Positions 8,738 through 17,766 of a stretch of DNA of 64,000 nt are shown here, one piece after another. The number at the start of each line of letters is the position of its first letter. Positions within the stretch are counted from its first letter, which is position 1. The notes under the pieces were generated by a model. It did no database searches, was not told where the DNA came from, and saw nothing but the letters and a program-made list of their open reading frames with translations. Position numbers and translations under genes: made by a program. Source of the DNA: an uncultured Lachnospiraceae bacterium (lineage in GTDB: Bacteria; Bacillota; Clostridia; Lachnospirales; Lachnospiraceae); the NCBI GenBank assembly GCA_934351255.1, contig CAKRJH010000008.1, forward strand, positions 53,093 to 117,092, read 5' to 3'.

Positions 8738-10750
8738 TCAGTTATCGGATACCGGTGCTGCCACAGCCTGCCCGGTACCATTCCATAAAAGTTGATTCGT
8801 GGCAGCTAACTGCGCACCCGATGCAGCGATGATACGGACCTCCCAGATCGTGTCCTCATCCTCTTTCAGGGTCAGATCCTGATCCACCACCAGATGTTTA
8901 GAGTCCTTCCACATCGTCTCCACTTCCTTGCCATTGACATAAATTCTGGAGTACGGCGTAAACCCATCTCCGACCAGCAGATATTTGCCCTGGAATTTAC
9001 GTACATTCTGCAGATCGAAATCCGAATTCCCGAGTTTCAGGTCCGTTGCAACAAACGGACTGACACCATCATAGGCGTACTGATCTCCATAAAACTGATC
9101 GTATTCCAGCAGAGTCAGATTGGACAGGTAGTCGCCGGATGTCCAGTCAGTCTGCTGATGATACTTGGAAATGATCCCACCGGAAAGTCCGATCTTTTCC
9201 AGTGTCCTGGGATATAACTGATATGCCATCAGATCTTCATCCTGCTTCTCGAGCCCGAAATTATCCCAGATCACATACTGTGTCTGGTAGAGACTTCCAT
9301 TGTTCAGGTCATCCTCGGTCAGATCCAGACTTGGCAGATGATCCCCATACAATACCAGGATCGTCTCTTCGTCCAACTCTTTCAATGCCTGGATCAGTTC
9401 ACCGATCATCTGATCCACCTCATAGATTTCGTTGACATAATAGTTATAGGCATCCGCGTGATCCTCCGGTGCCCCGTAGACCTTGACATGATCCGGCACA
9501 TTCTCCGTCACACCTTCATATTTGCCATGGCTTTGTACCGTAATGCCAAAGGTAAAATCATGTTCTTTGGTAGACTTTAACCCTTTCATGATCTCTGAAA
9601 CCATGACATTATCCTTGGCCCAGCCGTTGGGATTGAGCTCGACATCATTCATAAATTCGACAGAGGTAAAGTCATCAAAACCCAGATTGGAAAAGACCAC
9701 ATTTCTGCCATAGAATTTGGCAGTATTGTCATGCACCACATGACAGGCATAGCCATAATTCTTCAGATCGGTACAAATGCTTTCCGAAGTCTGTTTCTTC
9801 AGGACTGTCTTATAAGGATATTCACAGGTCCCGAAATCCTTCTGATTCATTCCGGTAAGAATCTCAAACTCTGTATTCACCGTACCTGCACCCACAGTAG
9901 GAACAGTCACCAGCCCACTGGTATATTTCTTCTGCAGGGCATGGAAAATCGGCAGCGGATCCGTTGAAAATGTCAGATTTTTATCATAACTCACATCAAA
10001 AAAAGATTCAAGCTGGATCATGATCACATTTGGTTTGTCCTGTGCATTCTTAACCTTTTTCTCACAAAGCGGTTTGACAACCTTATCCACCATCTCCTTG
10101 GAATACCCTTCCGGTTCTGAGATGCCGGTGTCCAGAAGACTGTTGGTAAAGCAGTATACAAAGCCATAATTCTCATAGGCTTCCTGGATATTGGTATAAT
10201 TGTCCGTCAATGCCTGTACCGAGGAGCTGGACTTGTGGATTTCAAAGACCAGAGCCACCAGTACCACCACGATCCCCAGAGAAATCAGCAGATTGCTCTT
10301 CTTGTAGTTGTCGCGTTTGACCGGTGTCGAGCGAAACAATGCGATCACTGCCACGATCACGACAATCACACCTACCACGATCATCGCCACATTGAGAACC
10401 GTCAGATAATGGCTGGCCACACTGATCGCATTGGAGATCAGCTTAAAGTCCACCGCGGAAAACGGAGTAACACGGAACTGTAATATAATAAAATTGGCGA
10501 TACCAAATACCAGCCACACAATAGAAATGAGCGCATAGGCAAACATCTCTTTTTTGAAGAACCGGCTGATGCTGAGTGTCATCACGATCAGAAGTACATT
10601 AAACGCAAATAACAGCGGATTCTGTACCATGTAAACCAGCGCGTTCAGACAGGACTTGCGGTTCAGACTCTCGATCACAAAGTCCAGGAACAGCGGTTCC
10701 AAGATATACAGTAATATTATTTTTCGAAGTTTATCTATCTTTTCTCCCAA
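8738..10750 (-). CDS. LtaS-like membrane phosphoglycerol transferase (sulfatase fold)
   Basis: Likely transfers glycerol-phosphate or a related polyol-phosphate onto an envelope polymer outside the membrane. The 670-residue protein has five hydrophobic segments (about 11-30, 40-62, 68-92, 112-140, 153-171). An alkaline-phosphatase-superfamily domain follows, with metal ligand Glu248 in MIQLESF, probable nucleophile Thr290 in GAGTVNTEF and LYGDHLPSLD near the end. A C-terminal extension of about 130 residues follows the catalytic domain. The start appears to be TTG with AAGGAG eleven bases upstream, so the exact start is uncertain. It is last of four co-oriented envelope genes. The substrate cannot be told from sequence. 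Confidence 0.88.
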   Translation of the reverse strand: MGEKIDKLRKIILLYILEPLFLDFVIESLNRKSCLNALVYMVQNPLLFAFNVLLIVMTLSISRFFKKEMFAYALISIVWLVFGIANFIILQFRVTPFSAVDFKLISNAISVASHYLTVLNVAMIVVGVIVVIVAVIALFRSTPVKRDNYKKSNLLISLGIVVVLVALVFEIHKSSSSVQALTDNYTNIQEAYENYGFVYCFTNSLLDTGISEPEGYSKEMVDKVVKPLCEKKVKNAQDKPNVIMIQLESFFDVSYDKNLTFSTDPLPIFHALQKKYTSGLVTVPTVGAGTVNTEFEILTGMNQKDFGTCEYPYKTVLKKQTSESICTDLKNYGYACHVVHDNTAKFYGRNVVFSNLGFDDFTSVEFMNDVELNPNGWAKDNVMVSEIMKGLKSTKEHDFTFGITVQSHGKYEGVTENVPDHVKVYGAPEDHADAYNYYVNEIYEVDQMIGELIQALKELDEETILVLYGDHLPSLDLTEDDLNNGSLYQTQYVIWDNFGLEKQDEDLMAYQLYPRTLEKIGLSGGIISKYHQQTDWTSGDYLSNLTLLEYDQFYGDQYAYDGVSPFVATDLKLGNSDFDLQNVRKFQGKYLLVGDGFTPYSRIYVNGKEVETMWKDSKHLVVDQDLTLKEDEDTIWEVRIIAASGAQLAATNQLLWNGTGQAVAAPVSDN

Positions 10751-10771
10751 AACAGAGCCATCTCCTTATCC

Positions 10772-12199
10772 TCAGACAGGGCTCTCCCATCTCCACGGAA
10801 GATGCCCAGACAATATTGTCGTCGGCCGTACAGAAGCTGCTACAGCCTCTGTCGGAGCCGGTGCCGGAGTCTGTTCTGCTTTCGTCATTACAAAGGTAGT
10901 GACGATCTGCGTCTTATTGCCGGCCTTATCCTGTAATGTATAGGTCACCTGATACTGTGTCGCATCGATTGCCTTGATGCCGATCACAACATCACTGATC
11001 TTAAGTTTGTTCAGATTGTCAGAAACACCGGTGATATAGCTTCTTGCATACTCCTCGGTAATCTGCTGTCCAACAGGAGCAGCATAGATAGCTCCCGGGG
11101 TCACACCCTGGATCTGCGGTGCTTCCTGATCCACATAGAAGCGGCACTTGGCTGTCGCCGGAAGACTCGCATTCTGAGCACGATATACTGCACGATATAC
11201 ATTATCAGCAATCCTGGTAAAGGTTACGGTGACATATTTTTCATCCAGTTTCTTGCCTCCCTGGGTCACGGTGACACCCTTCATCGCCTCGGATTTCTTT
11301 AATTTGTTCTCAGAATTTACATAGCGCGTCGTAACTCCGCTGAACTGTGGTGTCTCCAGACTGCTCTGTACTTTCACCTTGACCGTCCTGGTCACCTTGC
11401 GTCCGATCTCATCCTTCAGAATATACGTCACGCGATAGGTTCCCGGAGTCTTTGACTTGATCTTCTTGACGGCTGATCCATGATACCTGATCTTGTAACG
11501 GATCAGATCTGTAGCATCATAACCGGTCGTATTCGTTCCCTTGATCCCTGCCAGAAGATCTACGGAACTGCCATACTCTACAGTCAGATTCCTGGCTCCG
11601 GTGATCTTTGGTTTCTTTTTGTTCCATGGATTCTTTTTGCTCCAGATATCTGTCGGATCCCATCCGCTCCCGGCAGGAATCTTGATTGTCCTTGGTTTAC
11701 CCAGTGGTCCCGGCTTGGATGAATTGTAGATCTGTACCGGTGTTCCGGACGGAATCTTATCGTATATGTATTTGACATCTGCCACACAGAGTCTGATGCA
11801 GCCGTGAGAACACTGTGTTCCCAGCTTGTTATATGCATCCGAAGATAATGTGGATGGATCCATCTTATAGTACCATACAGAATGAAATAAAATACCCCCG
11901 TGGATCCGGGTACAGTACTGTCCATAACATGGTCCCATCAGGACATGCCAGCGCATCTTTTCTCCCAGCGAGAATGTTCCGACCGGCGTAGCTGCTCCGC
12001 TGGAACAGGTCATGGCCTTGATCGGCTTCATCCTTCCGTTGGACTGTCTCTTATAGATCGTCACTACATTGGCAGATTTGTTGACCTTGATCTTGTATGC
12101 AGACGCTGCCTGTGTCTGTCTGCCGGACAGCATCACCGACAGAAACAGTACCAGAGCAGCCACAGCTGCATATCTCCATACTCCTTTGTTTGTTCTCAT
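10772..12199 (-). CDS. Secreted L,D-transpeptidase (YkuD) with Ig-like repeats
   Basis: Peptidoglycan cross-linking or protein-anchoring enzyme acting outside the membrane. The start is placed at MRTNKGVWRY because GAGG lies six bases before it; in-frame ATGs at 12217 and nearby are alternatives. A signal peptide ends near QTQAASA. The YkuD domain carries HGGILFHSVWY and the catalytic SHGCIRL. Cys is residue 140 counted from the longest start. About 280 residues of beta-rich bacterial Ig-like modules follow, including repeated TYRVTYILKDEIGRK and QYQVTYTLQDKAGNK strands. It is 21 bases upstream of the LtaS-like gene, so a joint envelope role is likely. Confidence 0.9.
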   Translation of the reverse strand: MRTNKGVWRYAAVAALVLFLSVMLSGRQTQAASAYKIKVNKSANVVTIYKRQSNGRMKPIKAMTCSSGAATPVGTFSLGEKMRWHVLMGPCYGQYCTRIHGGILFHSVWYYKMDPSTLSSDAYNKLGTQCSHGCIRLCVADVKYIYDKIPSGTPVQIYNSSKPGPLGKPRTIKIPAGSGWDPTDIWSKKNPWNKKKPKITGARNLTVEYGSSVDLLAGIKGTNTTGYDATDLIRYKIRYHGSAVKKIKSKTPGTYRVTYILKDEIGRKVTRTVKVKVQSSLETPQFSGVTTRYVNSENKLKKSEAMKGVTVTQGGKKLDEKYVTVTFTRIADNVYRAVYRAQNASLPATAKCRFYVDQEAPQIQGVTPGAIYAAPVGQQITEEYARSYITGVSDNLNKLKISDVVIGIKAIDATQYQVTYTLQDKAGNKTQIVTTFVMTKAEQTPAPAPTEAVAASVRPTTILSGHLPWRWESPV

Positions 12200-12225
12200 A
12201 ATCATCCTCATTTCCATCTCTGTGC

Positions 12226-12969
12226 TTACTGATCTGTCATGTTCTTATAAATACGTGCCACCTTTTCGGTAGATCCCTGCGCGACCAGATGACCGCCATC
12301 CAGAATGATGGCCTTATCACAAAGACGCTGCACCTGTTCCAGAGAATGGGATACAAACAGGACTGTCACGCCATTGTCGAACATATCCATGATCTTTTTC
12401 TCACTCTTACGGCGGAATTTCTTATCTCCGACAGAAAGCACCTCGTCCAGGATCAGAACATCCGGCTCTACTACGGTAGCAATGGAAAATCCCAGTCTGG
12501 ACTTCATACCGGACGAATAATTCTTAATAGGAACATCGATGAACTCTCCCAGTCCGGAGAAATCCACGATCTCGTCAAACTTTTCATCCAGAAATTTTTT
12601 GCTGAATCCCAGCACAGATCCATACAGGTAGATATTCTCTCTGCCGGTATATTCCTTGCTGAAACCGGCACCCAGTTCCAGAAGAGGTGCCACTGTACCT
12701 CTGGTGGTCACCGTTCCGGTCGTCGGCTTTAGGACACCGGAAACGATCTTGAGCAGTGTACTCTTACCGGAACCATTCAGTCCCAGCACACCCAGCCTCT
12801 CTCCTTTTTTGATGTCAAAATTGATGTCACGAAGCGCCCAGAATTCGTTGAAACGAAGGTCATGCTTCACCATCTTGATCATATATTCTTTCAGGTTGTC
12901 AACGCGTTCCTGACTGAGATTAAATCTCATCCCCACATTCTTTACCTGAACCGCTACATTTTCTTTCAA
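12226..12969 (-). CDS. Polysaccharide/teichoic-acid ABC exporter, ATPase subunit (TagH-like)
   Basis: ATP-binding subunit that drives export of undecaprenyl-linked glycopolymer. The preferred start is TTG at 12969, which has GGAGG five bases upstream and gives 247 residues; an ATG at 12999 lacks a ribosome site. Walker A is GLNGSGKST, the signature is NYSSGMKSRL, and Walker B is VLILDEVLSVGD. The sequence LKEYMIKMVKHDLRFNEFWA before Walker A is typical of the TagH/RfbB/Wzt group. No carbohydrate-binding C-terminal domain is present. The permease gene ends only a few bases upstream. Confidence 0.9.
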   Translation of the reverse strand: MKENVAVQVKNVGMRFNLSQERVDNLKEYMIKMVKHDLRFNEFWALRDINFDIKKGERLGVLGLNGSGKSTLLKIVSGVLKPTTGTVTTRGTVAPLLELGAGFSKEYTGRENIYLYGSVLGFSKKFLDEKFDEIVDFSGLGEFIDVPIKNYSSGMKSRLGFSIATVVEPDVLILDEVLSVGDKKFRRKSEKKIMDMFDNGVTVLFVSHSLEQVQRLCDKAIILDGGHLVAQGSTEKVARIYKNMTDQ

Positions 12970-13001
12970 ATCGTCCTCCAATCCGGCCCGCGGGCGCATC
13001 T

Positions 13002-13796
13002 TTAGATATACAAAATAAATTTATCCTGTTTCTTGTAGAACAATACCGCTCCAATCACAAAAACCACAACAGCAAAAACGGAGGAACGGATCAGATAAGT
13101 CTGATCCATCGGACAGCCAAACAGTACCGTATTACGGAAATTGTGTATGCACATGTAGATCGGATTAAATCCGAATACCCAGTCATTTCCCCTCTTTACG
13201 ATCTTATCAACCTGATAGAAGATCGCAGATGCGTACATGATCAGCATCGTAAATACCTGCCAGATATACTCCACATCACGGAAAAAGACACTGAGTGTGG
13301 CCAGGATCATACCGATACCGGTGGTCATGACCAGAAGGATCAGGATCGGGATCCACGCCTGAAGCAGATAAATAGACGGCGATACCTTCAGGACAATACT
13401 TACTCCCAGAAGCACCAGCAGTGAGATCAGAAACGTGATGAAGTTGGAGATTACCGAAGACAGCACATACATGTACTTCGGGACATAGACCTTTTTTATC
13501 ATCGACGCATTGCCGCTGACTGCCTTTAAGGTACCTTTCGTCGAGGACGAAAAGAATCCAAACAGCAGTCGTCCGGTCAGTACATAGACCGGATAAGGAT
13601 ATCCCGGAATCGCCCTGCCGAAAAAACTGCCAAATACCAGCGTCAGCACGATCATCTGCAGCAACGGTTCCACCAGTGTCCAAAGAATCCCCAGATAGGA
13701 CCTGCGATACTTCAGTTTGATGTTCTTCTTTACCAGCTCTGTGAGCAGAAAACGGTACTTGGTAAAGTTCTTAATCATCTGTTTACTTTTACCCAT
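13002..13796 (-). CDS. Polysaccharide/teichoic-acid ABC exporter, permease (TagG-like)
   Basis: ABC-2 type membrane subunit of the same exporter. The 264-residue protein carries the conserved N-terminal block KNIKLKYRRSYLGILWTLVEP seen in TagG/RfbA permeases. Six hydrophobic segments follow. GAGGTGAATT precedes the ATG. It is the first gene of the four-gene run behind a near-consensus promoter. With TarIJ at 37.5-39.4 kb, a teichoic-acid-type cargo is plausible but not proved; a capsular polysaccharide is the alternative. Confidence 0.92.
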   Translation of the reverse strand: MGKSKQMIKNFTKYRFLLTELVKKNIKLKYRRSYLGILWTLVEPLLQMIVLTLVFGSFFGRAIPGYPYPVYVLTGRLLFGFFSSSTKGTLKAVSGNASMIKKVYVPKYMYVLSSVISNFITFLISLLVLLGVSIVLKVSPSIYLLQAWIPILILLVMTTGIGMILATLSVFFRDVEYIWQVFTMLIMYASAIFYQVDKIVKRGNDWVFGFNPIYMCIHNFRNTVLFGCPMDQTYLIRSSVFAVVVFVIGAVLFYKKQDKFILYI

Positions 13797-13883
13797 AATT
13801 CACCTCATCTATCTATTTTCAACCAATTCTTGGAAAACTATTCCGGGATCTCTTTTGCAAATGGACATAGTTTCACAAATACA

Positions 13884-13914
13884 CAAAGGTAATTATAACA
13901 TACCAAAGGTAATT
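13884..13914 (-). repeat. Paired 11-bp direct repeats across the envelope promoter
   Basis: AATTACCTTTG (minus strand) occurs twice, at 13914-13904 and 13894-13884, exactly 20 bases apart. The copies lie just after -35 and overlap the -10 box. Two helical turns of spacing suggests a regulator site, but I do not recognise the factor. Confidence 0.6.
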
Positions 13915-13919
13915 GTCAA
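13892..13919 (-). promoter_or_regulatory. Sigma-A promoter of the envelope operon
   Basis: Perfect TTGACA (13919-13914) and TATAAT (13897-13892) on the minus strand, 16 bases apart, about 95 bases before the TagG-like start. It reads into permease, ATPase, L,D-transpeptidase and LtaS-like genes, which end at the terminator near 8662. Confidence 0.82.
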
Positions 13920-13930
13920 CGCACAAGAAT

Positions 13931-13982
13931 AAGCAAGAAGCGCCGATAAAATGGGCATATTGCACAAATCATCGACGCTTCT
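13931..13982 (-). terminator. Terminator after dnaJ
   Basis: A 12-bp stem (13982-13971 with 13947-13936). It is complete on the minus strand with one G-U pair but mismatched on the plus strand, which supports minus-strand function. A T-rich tail follows. It ends the hrcA-grpE-dnaK-dnaJ unit. Confidence 0.7.
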
Positions 13983-14001
13983 GTGTGAATTTTAAGAATC
14001 G

Positions 14002-15165
14002 TTACTTCTTCTTTTTACCTTTTGAAAACATTCCCTTTTTACGGGACTCTGTCTCATGTTCCTCCGGAGCAGATGCATCGTCCGGATACATTAAAGTCTG
14101 GAAATGTTCCAGCGCTTCTTTCTGCTCTTTGTTCAATGATGTCGGGACCTCAACTACCAGTGTCACATAATGTGTACCACGAACTTGCGGATTGCGTGTG
14201 GACGGTACGCCCTTATTGCGCAGTCTTACGGTCGTGTCTGTCTGTGTCCCCGGTTTGATCTTGTTAATGACCTCACCGTCAATGGTCTTGATGCGGATCT
14301 CTCCGCCGAGTACTGCGGTCGGATATGGAACAGAAACCGTGGAATAAATATCCATACCCTCTCTCTGGAAGATCGGATGTCTGCTGACATTTACCTCAAC
14401 AAACAGATCTCCTCTCGGACCTCCGTTGACTCCCGGATCACCCATGCCCACCTTACGGATACGCATGCCCTCATCCACACCTGCCGGAATGGATACTTCC
14501 ATTGTCTTGGTCTCATAGGTATATCCCTCCCCATGACACTGCGGGCATTTCTCGCGGATGATCTTACCGGTACCATGACACTCCGGACAGGTTGATACAT
14601 TCTGCATCATACCAAACATCGTCTGCTGGGTCGTTACCACCTGACCGCTTCCGTTACATCTGGTACATGTCACCGGACTGGTTCCCGGTTTGGCACCACT
14701 TCCGTTACAGCAGCTGCAGGTCGCCTTGTATTTGAACGAAATCTCCTTGCTCGTTCCAAAACATGCCTCCTCAAAGGTCAGACGCACGCGGTGCAGCAGA
14801 TTCTGTCCCTTCATCGGGCCATTTCTGCGGCTTCTGGAACTGCGGCTCCCTCCGAAGAGATCTCCAAAGATATCTCCGAAGATATCGCCCATATCCATGC
14901 CGTTAAAATCAAATCCACCGCCGCCACCGGCACTGCCGTCAAAGGCTGCATGACCGAACTGATCATACTGCTGACGCTTCTGTGCATCACTGAGCACCGC
15001 ATAGGCCTCCGATGCCTCTTTGAATTTCGCCTCAGCCTCCTTATCACCCGGATTCATATCCGGGTGATATTTCTTGGCCAGCTTACGGTATGCGGATTTA
15101 ATTTCTGAATCAGAGGCGGTCTTTGCGACACCGAGCACCTCATAATAATCTCTCTTGTCAGCCAT
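14002..15165 (-). CDS. dnaJ: Chaperone protein DnaJ (Hsp40)
   Basis: Co-chaperone that stimulates DnaK ATP hydrolysis and delivers substrates. The 387-residue type I DnaJ has the J-domain with HPD (KKYHPDMNPG), a Gly/Phe-rich linker (GGGGGFDFNGMDMG), and four CxxCxGxG zinc repeats (CSCCNGSG, CTRCNGSG, CPECHGTG, CPQCHGEG). A C-terminal substrate domain follows. AGAAGGAG lies before the ATG. It is the last gene of the heat-shock operon, 40 bases after dnaK, with a terminator downstream. Confidence 0.98.
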   Translation of the reverse strand: MADKRDYYEVLGVAKTASDSEIKSAYRKLAKKYHPDMNPGDKEAEAKFKEASEAYAVLSDAQKRQQYDQFGHAAFDGSAGGGGGFDFNGMDMGDIFGDIFGDLFGGSRSSRSRRNGPMKGQNLLHRVRLTFEEACFGTSKEISFKYKATCSCCNGSGAKPGTSPVTCTRCNGSGQVVTTQQTMFGMMQNVSTCPECHGTGKIIREKCPQCHGEGYTYETKTMEVSIPAGVDEGMRIRKVGMGDPGVNGGPRGDLFVEVNVSRHPIFQREGMDIYSTVSVPYPTAVLGGEIRIKTIDGEVINKIKPGTQTDTTVRLRNKGVPSTRNPQVRGTHYVTLVVEVPTSLNKEQKEALEHFQTLMYPDDASAPEEHETESRKKGMFSKGKKKK

Positions 15166-15205
15166 AATCTTACTCCTTCTGTATTAAATCATGCAGTCGG
15201 TCAGA

Positions 15206-17083
15206 TTATACCTCGCGGAAATCTCCATCCACTACGTTGTCATCATTTGCGCCTGCACCTGTTCCGGCTCCGGCAGCTCCGGCACCCATGTCAGGGCCGG
15301 CACCTGCAGCACCTGCTGCGCCCTGTGCCTGCTCGTACATCTTGGTAAAGACTGCCTGTGCACTCTGCATCAGTTTCTCTTTTCCAGCCTTGAGCTCCTC
15401 AATATCCGCATCGGATAACTGCTCAGGATTGGTACGGTCTACCACTGCCTTCAATGCATCAATATCTGCCTGAACCTTCTGCTTCTCTGCCTCATCGACC
15501 TTATCACCAACTTCCTCCAGAGCTTTCTGTGTCTGGAATACGATGGAATCTGCATCGTTGCGGGCATCGATACCCTCTTTACGCTTCTTATCCTGTGCCT
15601 CGAACTCAGCGGCTTCCTTGACTGCCTTATCGATCTCATCATCAGACATATTAGAACCTGCTGTGATCGTGATATGCTGCTCTTTGCCGGTACCCAGATC
15701 CTTTGCAGATACATTTACGATACCGTTGGCATCAATATCAAAGGTAACCTCGATCTGTGGAACACCACGACGTGCCGGTGGAATACCATCCAGACGGAAC
15801 TGACCAAGTGATTTATTATCCTTGGCGAACTGACGCTCACCCTGTAACACATTGATATCTACAGCACTCTGATTGTCGGCTGCGGTAGAAAATACCTGGC
15901 TCTTCTTGGTAGGGATCGTCGTATTTCTCTCGATCAGGCGGGTTGCAACACCACCCATGGTCTCAATAGACAGTGACAATGGTGTGACATCCAGAAGAAG
16001 GATATCACCTGCGCCGGCATCTCCTGCGAGCTTACCTCCCTGGATAGAAGCACCCAGAGCAACACACTCATCAGGGTTAAGGCTCTTGCTTGGCTCATGT
16101 CCGGTCAATGCCTTTACCTTATCCTGTACTGCAGGGATTCGTGTAGAACCACCTACCAGAAGGACTTTGCCAAGCTCGGAAGCAGTGATTCCCGCATCGT
16201 GAAGTGCATTGTTTACAGGAGTTGCGGTACGCTCTACCAGGTCATGTGTCAGCTCATCAAACTTCGCTCTGCTCAGATTCATATCGAAATGGATCGGGCC
16301 GCTTGCATTCATGCTGATGAATGGCAGGTTGATGTTAGTTGTCGTTGCGGAAGACAGCTCTTTCTTTGCCTTCTCAGCAGCTTCCTTGAGACGCTGCATT
16401 GCCATCTTATCCTGAGAAAGGTCTACGCCCTGCTCTTTCTTAAACTCATCAATCATATACTGTGTGATCTTGTCATCAAAATCATCACCACCCAGGTGAT
16501 TATCACCGGAGGTAGCAAGTACTTCAATGACTCCATCGCCGATCTCAATGATAGATACATCAAAGGTACCACCACCTAAATCGTATACCATGATCTTCTG
16601 CTCTTTTTCATTGTCAAGACCATATGCCAGTGCAGCTGCGGTAGGCTCGTTGATGATACGCTTTACATCCAGTCCTGCAATCTTTCCGGCATCCTTGGTT
16701 GCCTGACGCTGTGCATCGTTGAAGTATGCCGGTACTGTGATAACAGCCTCGGAAACAGTCTCACCCAGATATGCCTCTGCATCCTTCTTTAATTTCTGAA
16801 GGATCATTGCGGAAATCTGCTGAGGTGTATACTGCTTGTCATCGATCGTAACATGATAAGGGGTTCCCATATGTCTCTTAATAGAAGAAATGGTCTTATC
16901 TGCATTGGCTACAGCCTGACGTTTTGCAGGGTCACCGATCAGTCTCTCCTCTCCCTTGAATCCGACTACGGAAGGTGTGGTTCTGGAGCCCTCTGTGTTG
17001 GTTACAACAACCGGCTTACCACCCTCCATAACTGCTACACATGAATTTGTTGTTCCTAAATCAATACCAATAATCTTACCCAT
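15206..17083 (-). CDS. dnaK: Chaperone protein DnaK (Hsp70)
   Basis: ATP-dependent chaperone. The 625-residue protein begins MGKIIGIDLGTTNSCVAV. It shows the phosphate and adenosine loops (VYDLGGGTFDVS, VGGSTRIPAVQ), the linker DILLLDVTPLSL and the substrate domain. It lacks the extra segment of Gram-negative DnaK near residue 80, as expected in Firmicutes. The tail is Gly/Ala-rich and ends NVVDGDFREV. It lies between grpE and dnaJ and is controlled from the hrcA promoter. Confidence 0.98.
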   Translation of the reverse strand: MGKIIGIDLGTTNSCVAVMEGGKPVVVTNTEGSRTTPSVVGFKGEERLIGDPAKRQAVANADKTISSIKRHMGTPYHVTIDDKQYTPQQISAMILQKLKKDAEAYLGETVSEAVITVPAYFNDAQRQATKDAGKIAGLDVKRIINEPTAAALAYGLDNEKEQKIMVYDLGGGTFDVSIIEIGDGVIEVLATSGDNHLGGDDFDDKITQYMIDEFKKEQGVDLSQDKMAMQRLKEAAEKAKKELSSATTTNINLPFISMNASGPIHFDMNLSRAKFDELTHDLVERTATPVNNALHDAGITASELGKVLLVGGSTRIPAVQDKVKALTGHEPSKSLNPDECVALGASIQGGKLAGDAGAGDILLLDVTPLSLSIETMGGVATRLIERNTTIPTKKSQVFSTAADNQSAVDINVLQGERQFAKDNKSLGQFRLDGIPPARRGVPQIEVTFDIDANGIVNVSAKDLGTGKEQHITITAGSNMSDDEIDKAVKEAAEFEAQDKKRKEGIDARNDADSIVFQTQKALEEVGDKVDEAEKQKVQADIDALKAVVDRTNPEQLSDADIEELKAGKEKLMQSAQAVFTKMYEQAQGAAGAAGAGPDMGAGAAGAGTGAGANDDNVVDGDFREV

Positions 17084-17103
17084 TTTTATGTCCTCTCTTT
17101 CTC

Positions 17104-17745
17104 TTAATTTACAACTTTAACCATACTGTGACGAACTACAGTTTCGCGGTACATGTAACCTTTTTGCAATTCCTCGGCTACGGTGCCGCTCTCCAAATTA
17201 TCATCATCCACTGCCATAACGGCATTGTGGAGGTTTGGATCAAACTCTTTTCCCACCGCTTCAATCGGTGTGACGCCCATCTCTTCCAGGGCGGCGGTCA
17301 TCTGCTTGTAGACCATCTCCATACCCTGTACAAACGGATCCTCTTTGTGATCCGGTGCCACAGCTCCAAGGCCTCGCTCGAAATTGTCCATCACCGGCAG
17401 GATCTTTTCTACTACGCTTTTGGCACCGGTCTCAAACATCTGTGATTTCTCACGGTCCGTCCGCTTGCGGAAGTTTTCAAACTCAGCGAGCTGACGTACC
17501 CTTGCCTCTTCAAGCTGAGACACCTTTTCTTCCAGCTTTGCGACTGCCTTATCTTTTTTCTTGCCGAAGATCTTCTTTCCGGTTTCCGATGAAGCCTCTT
17601 CTTTGCCGGTTTCCTCCGGTTCTGCAGCCTCTTTTTCTATGGCCTTTTCCTGTCCGGCTGTGCTCTCAGCCTCCGGTGTTTCCTCAGTCGCTGTTACAGT
17701 TTCCTGCTCTTTTTCAAGCTCCTGATCCATTTCCTTGTTTTCCAT
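17104..17745 (-). CDS. grpE: Nucleotide-exchange factor GrpE
   Basis: Releases ADP from DnaK. The 213-residue protein has a long acidic, Glu-rich N-terminal region (about 1-75), then the dimer coiled coil with ARVRQLAEFENFRKRTDRE. The beta domain carries MGVTPIEAVGKEFDPNLHNAV and the terminal YMYRETVVRHSMVKVV. It is 21 bases from hrcA on one side and 20 from dnaK on the other. Several in-frame ATGs at the start leave the first few residues uncertain. Confidence 0.97.
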   Translation of the reverse strand: MENKEMDQELEKEQETVTATEETPEAESTAGQEKAIEKEAAEPEETGKEEASSETGKKIFGKKKDKAVAKLEEKVSQLEEARVRQLAEFENFRKRTDREKSQMFETGAKSVVEKILPVMDNFERGLGAVAPDHKEDPFVQGMEMVYKQMTAALEEMGVTPIEAVGKEFDPNLHNAVMAVDDDNLESGTVAEELQKGYMYRETVVRHSMVKVVN

Positions 17746-17766
17746 CTCTTATCGTTTCCCTTTCTG

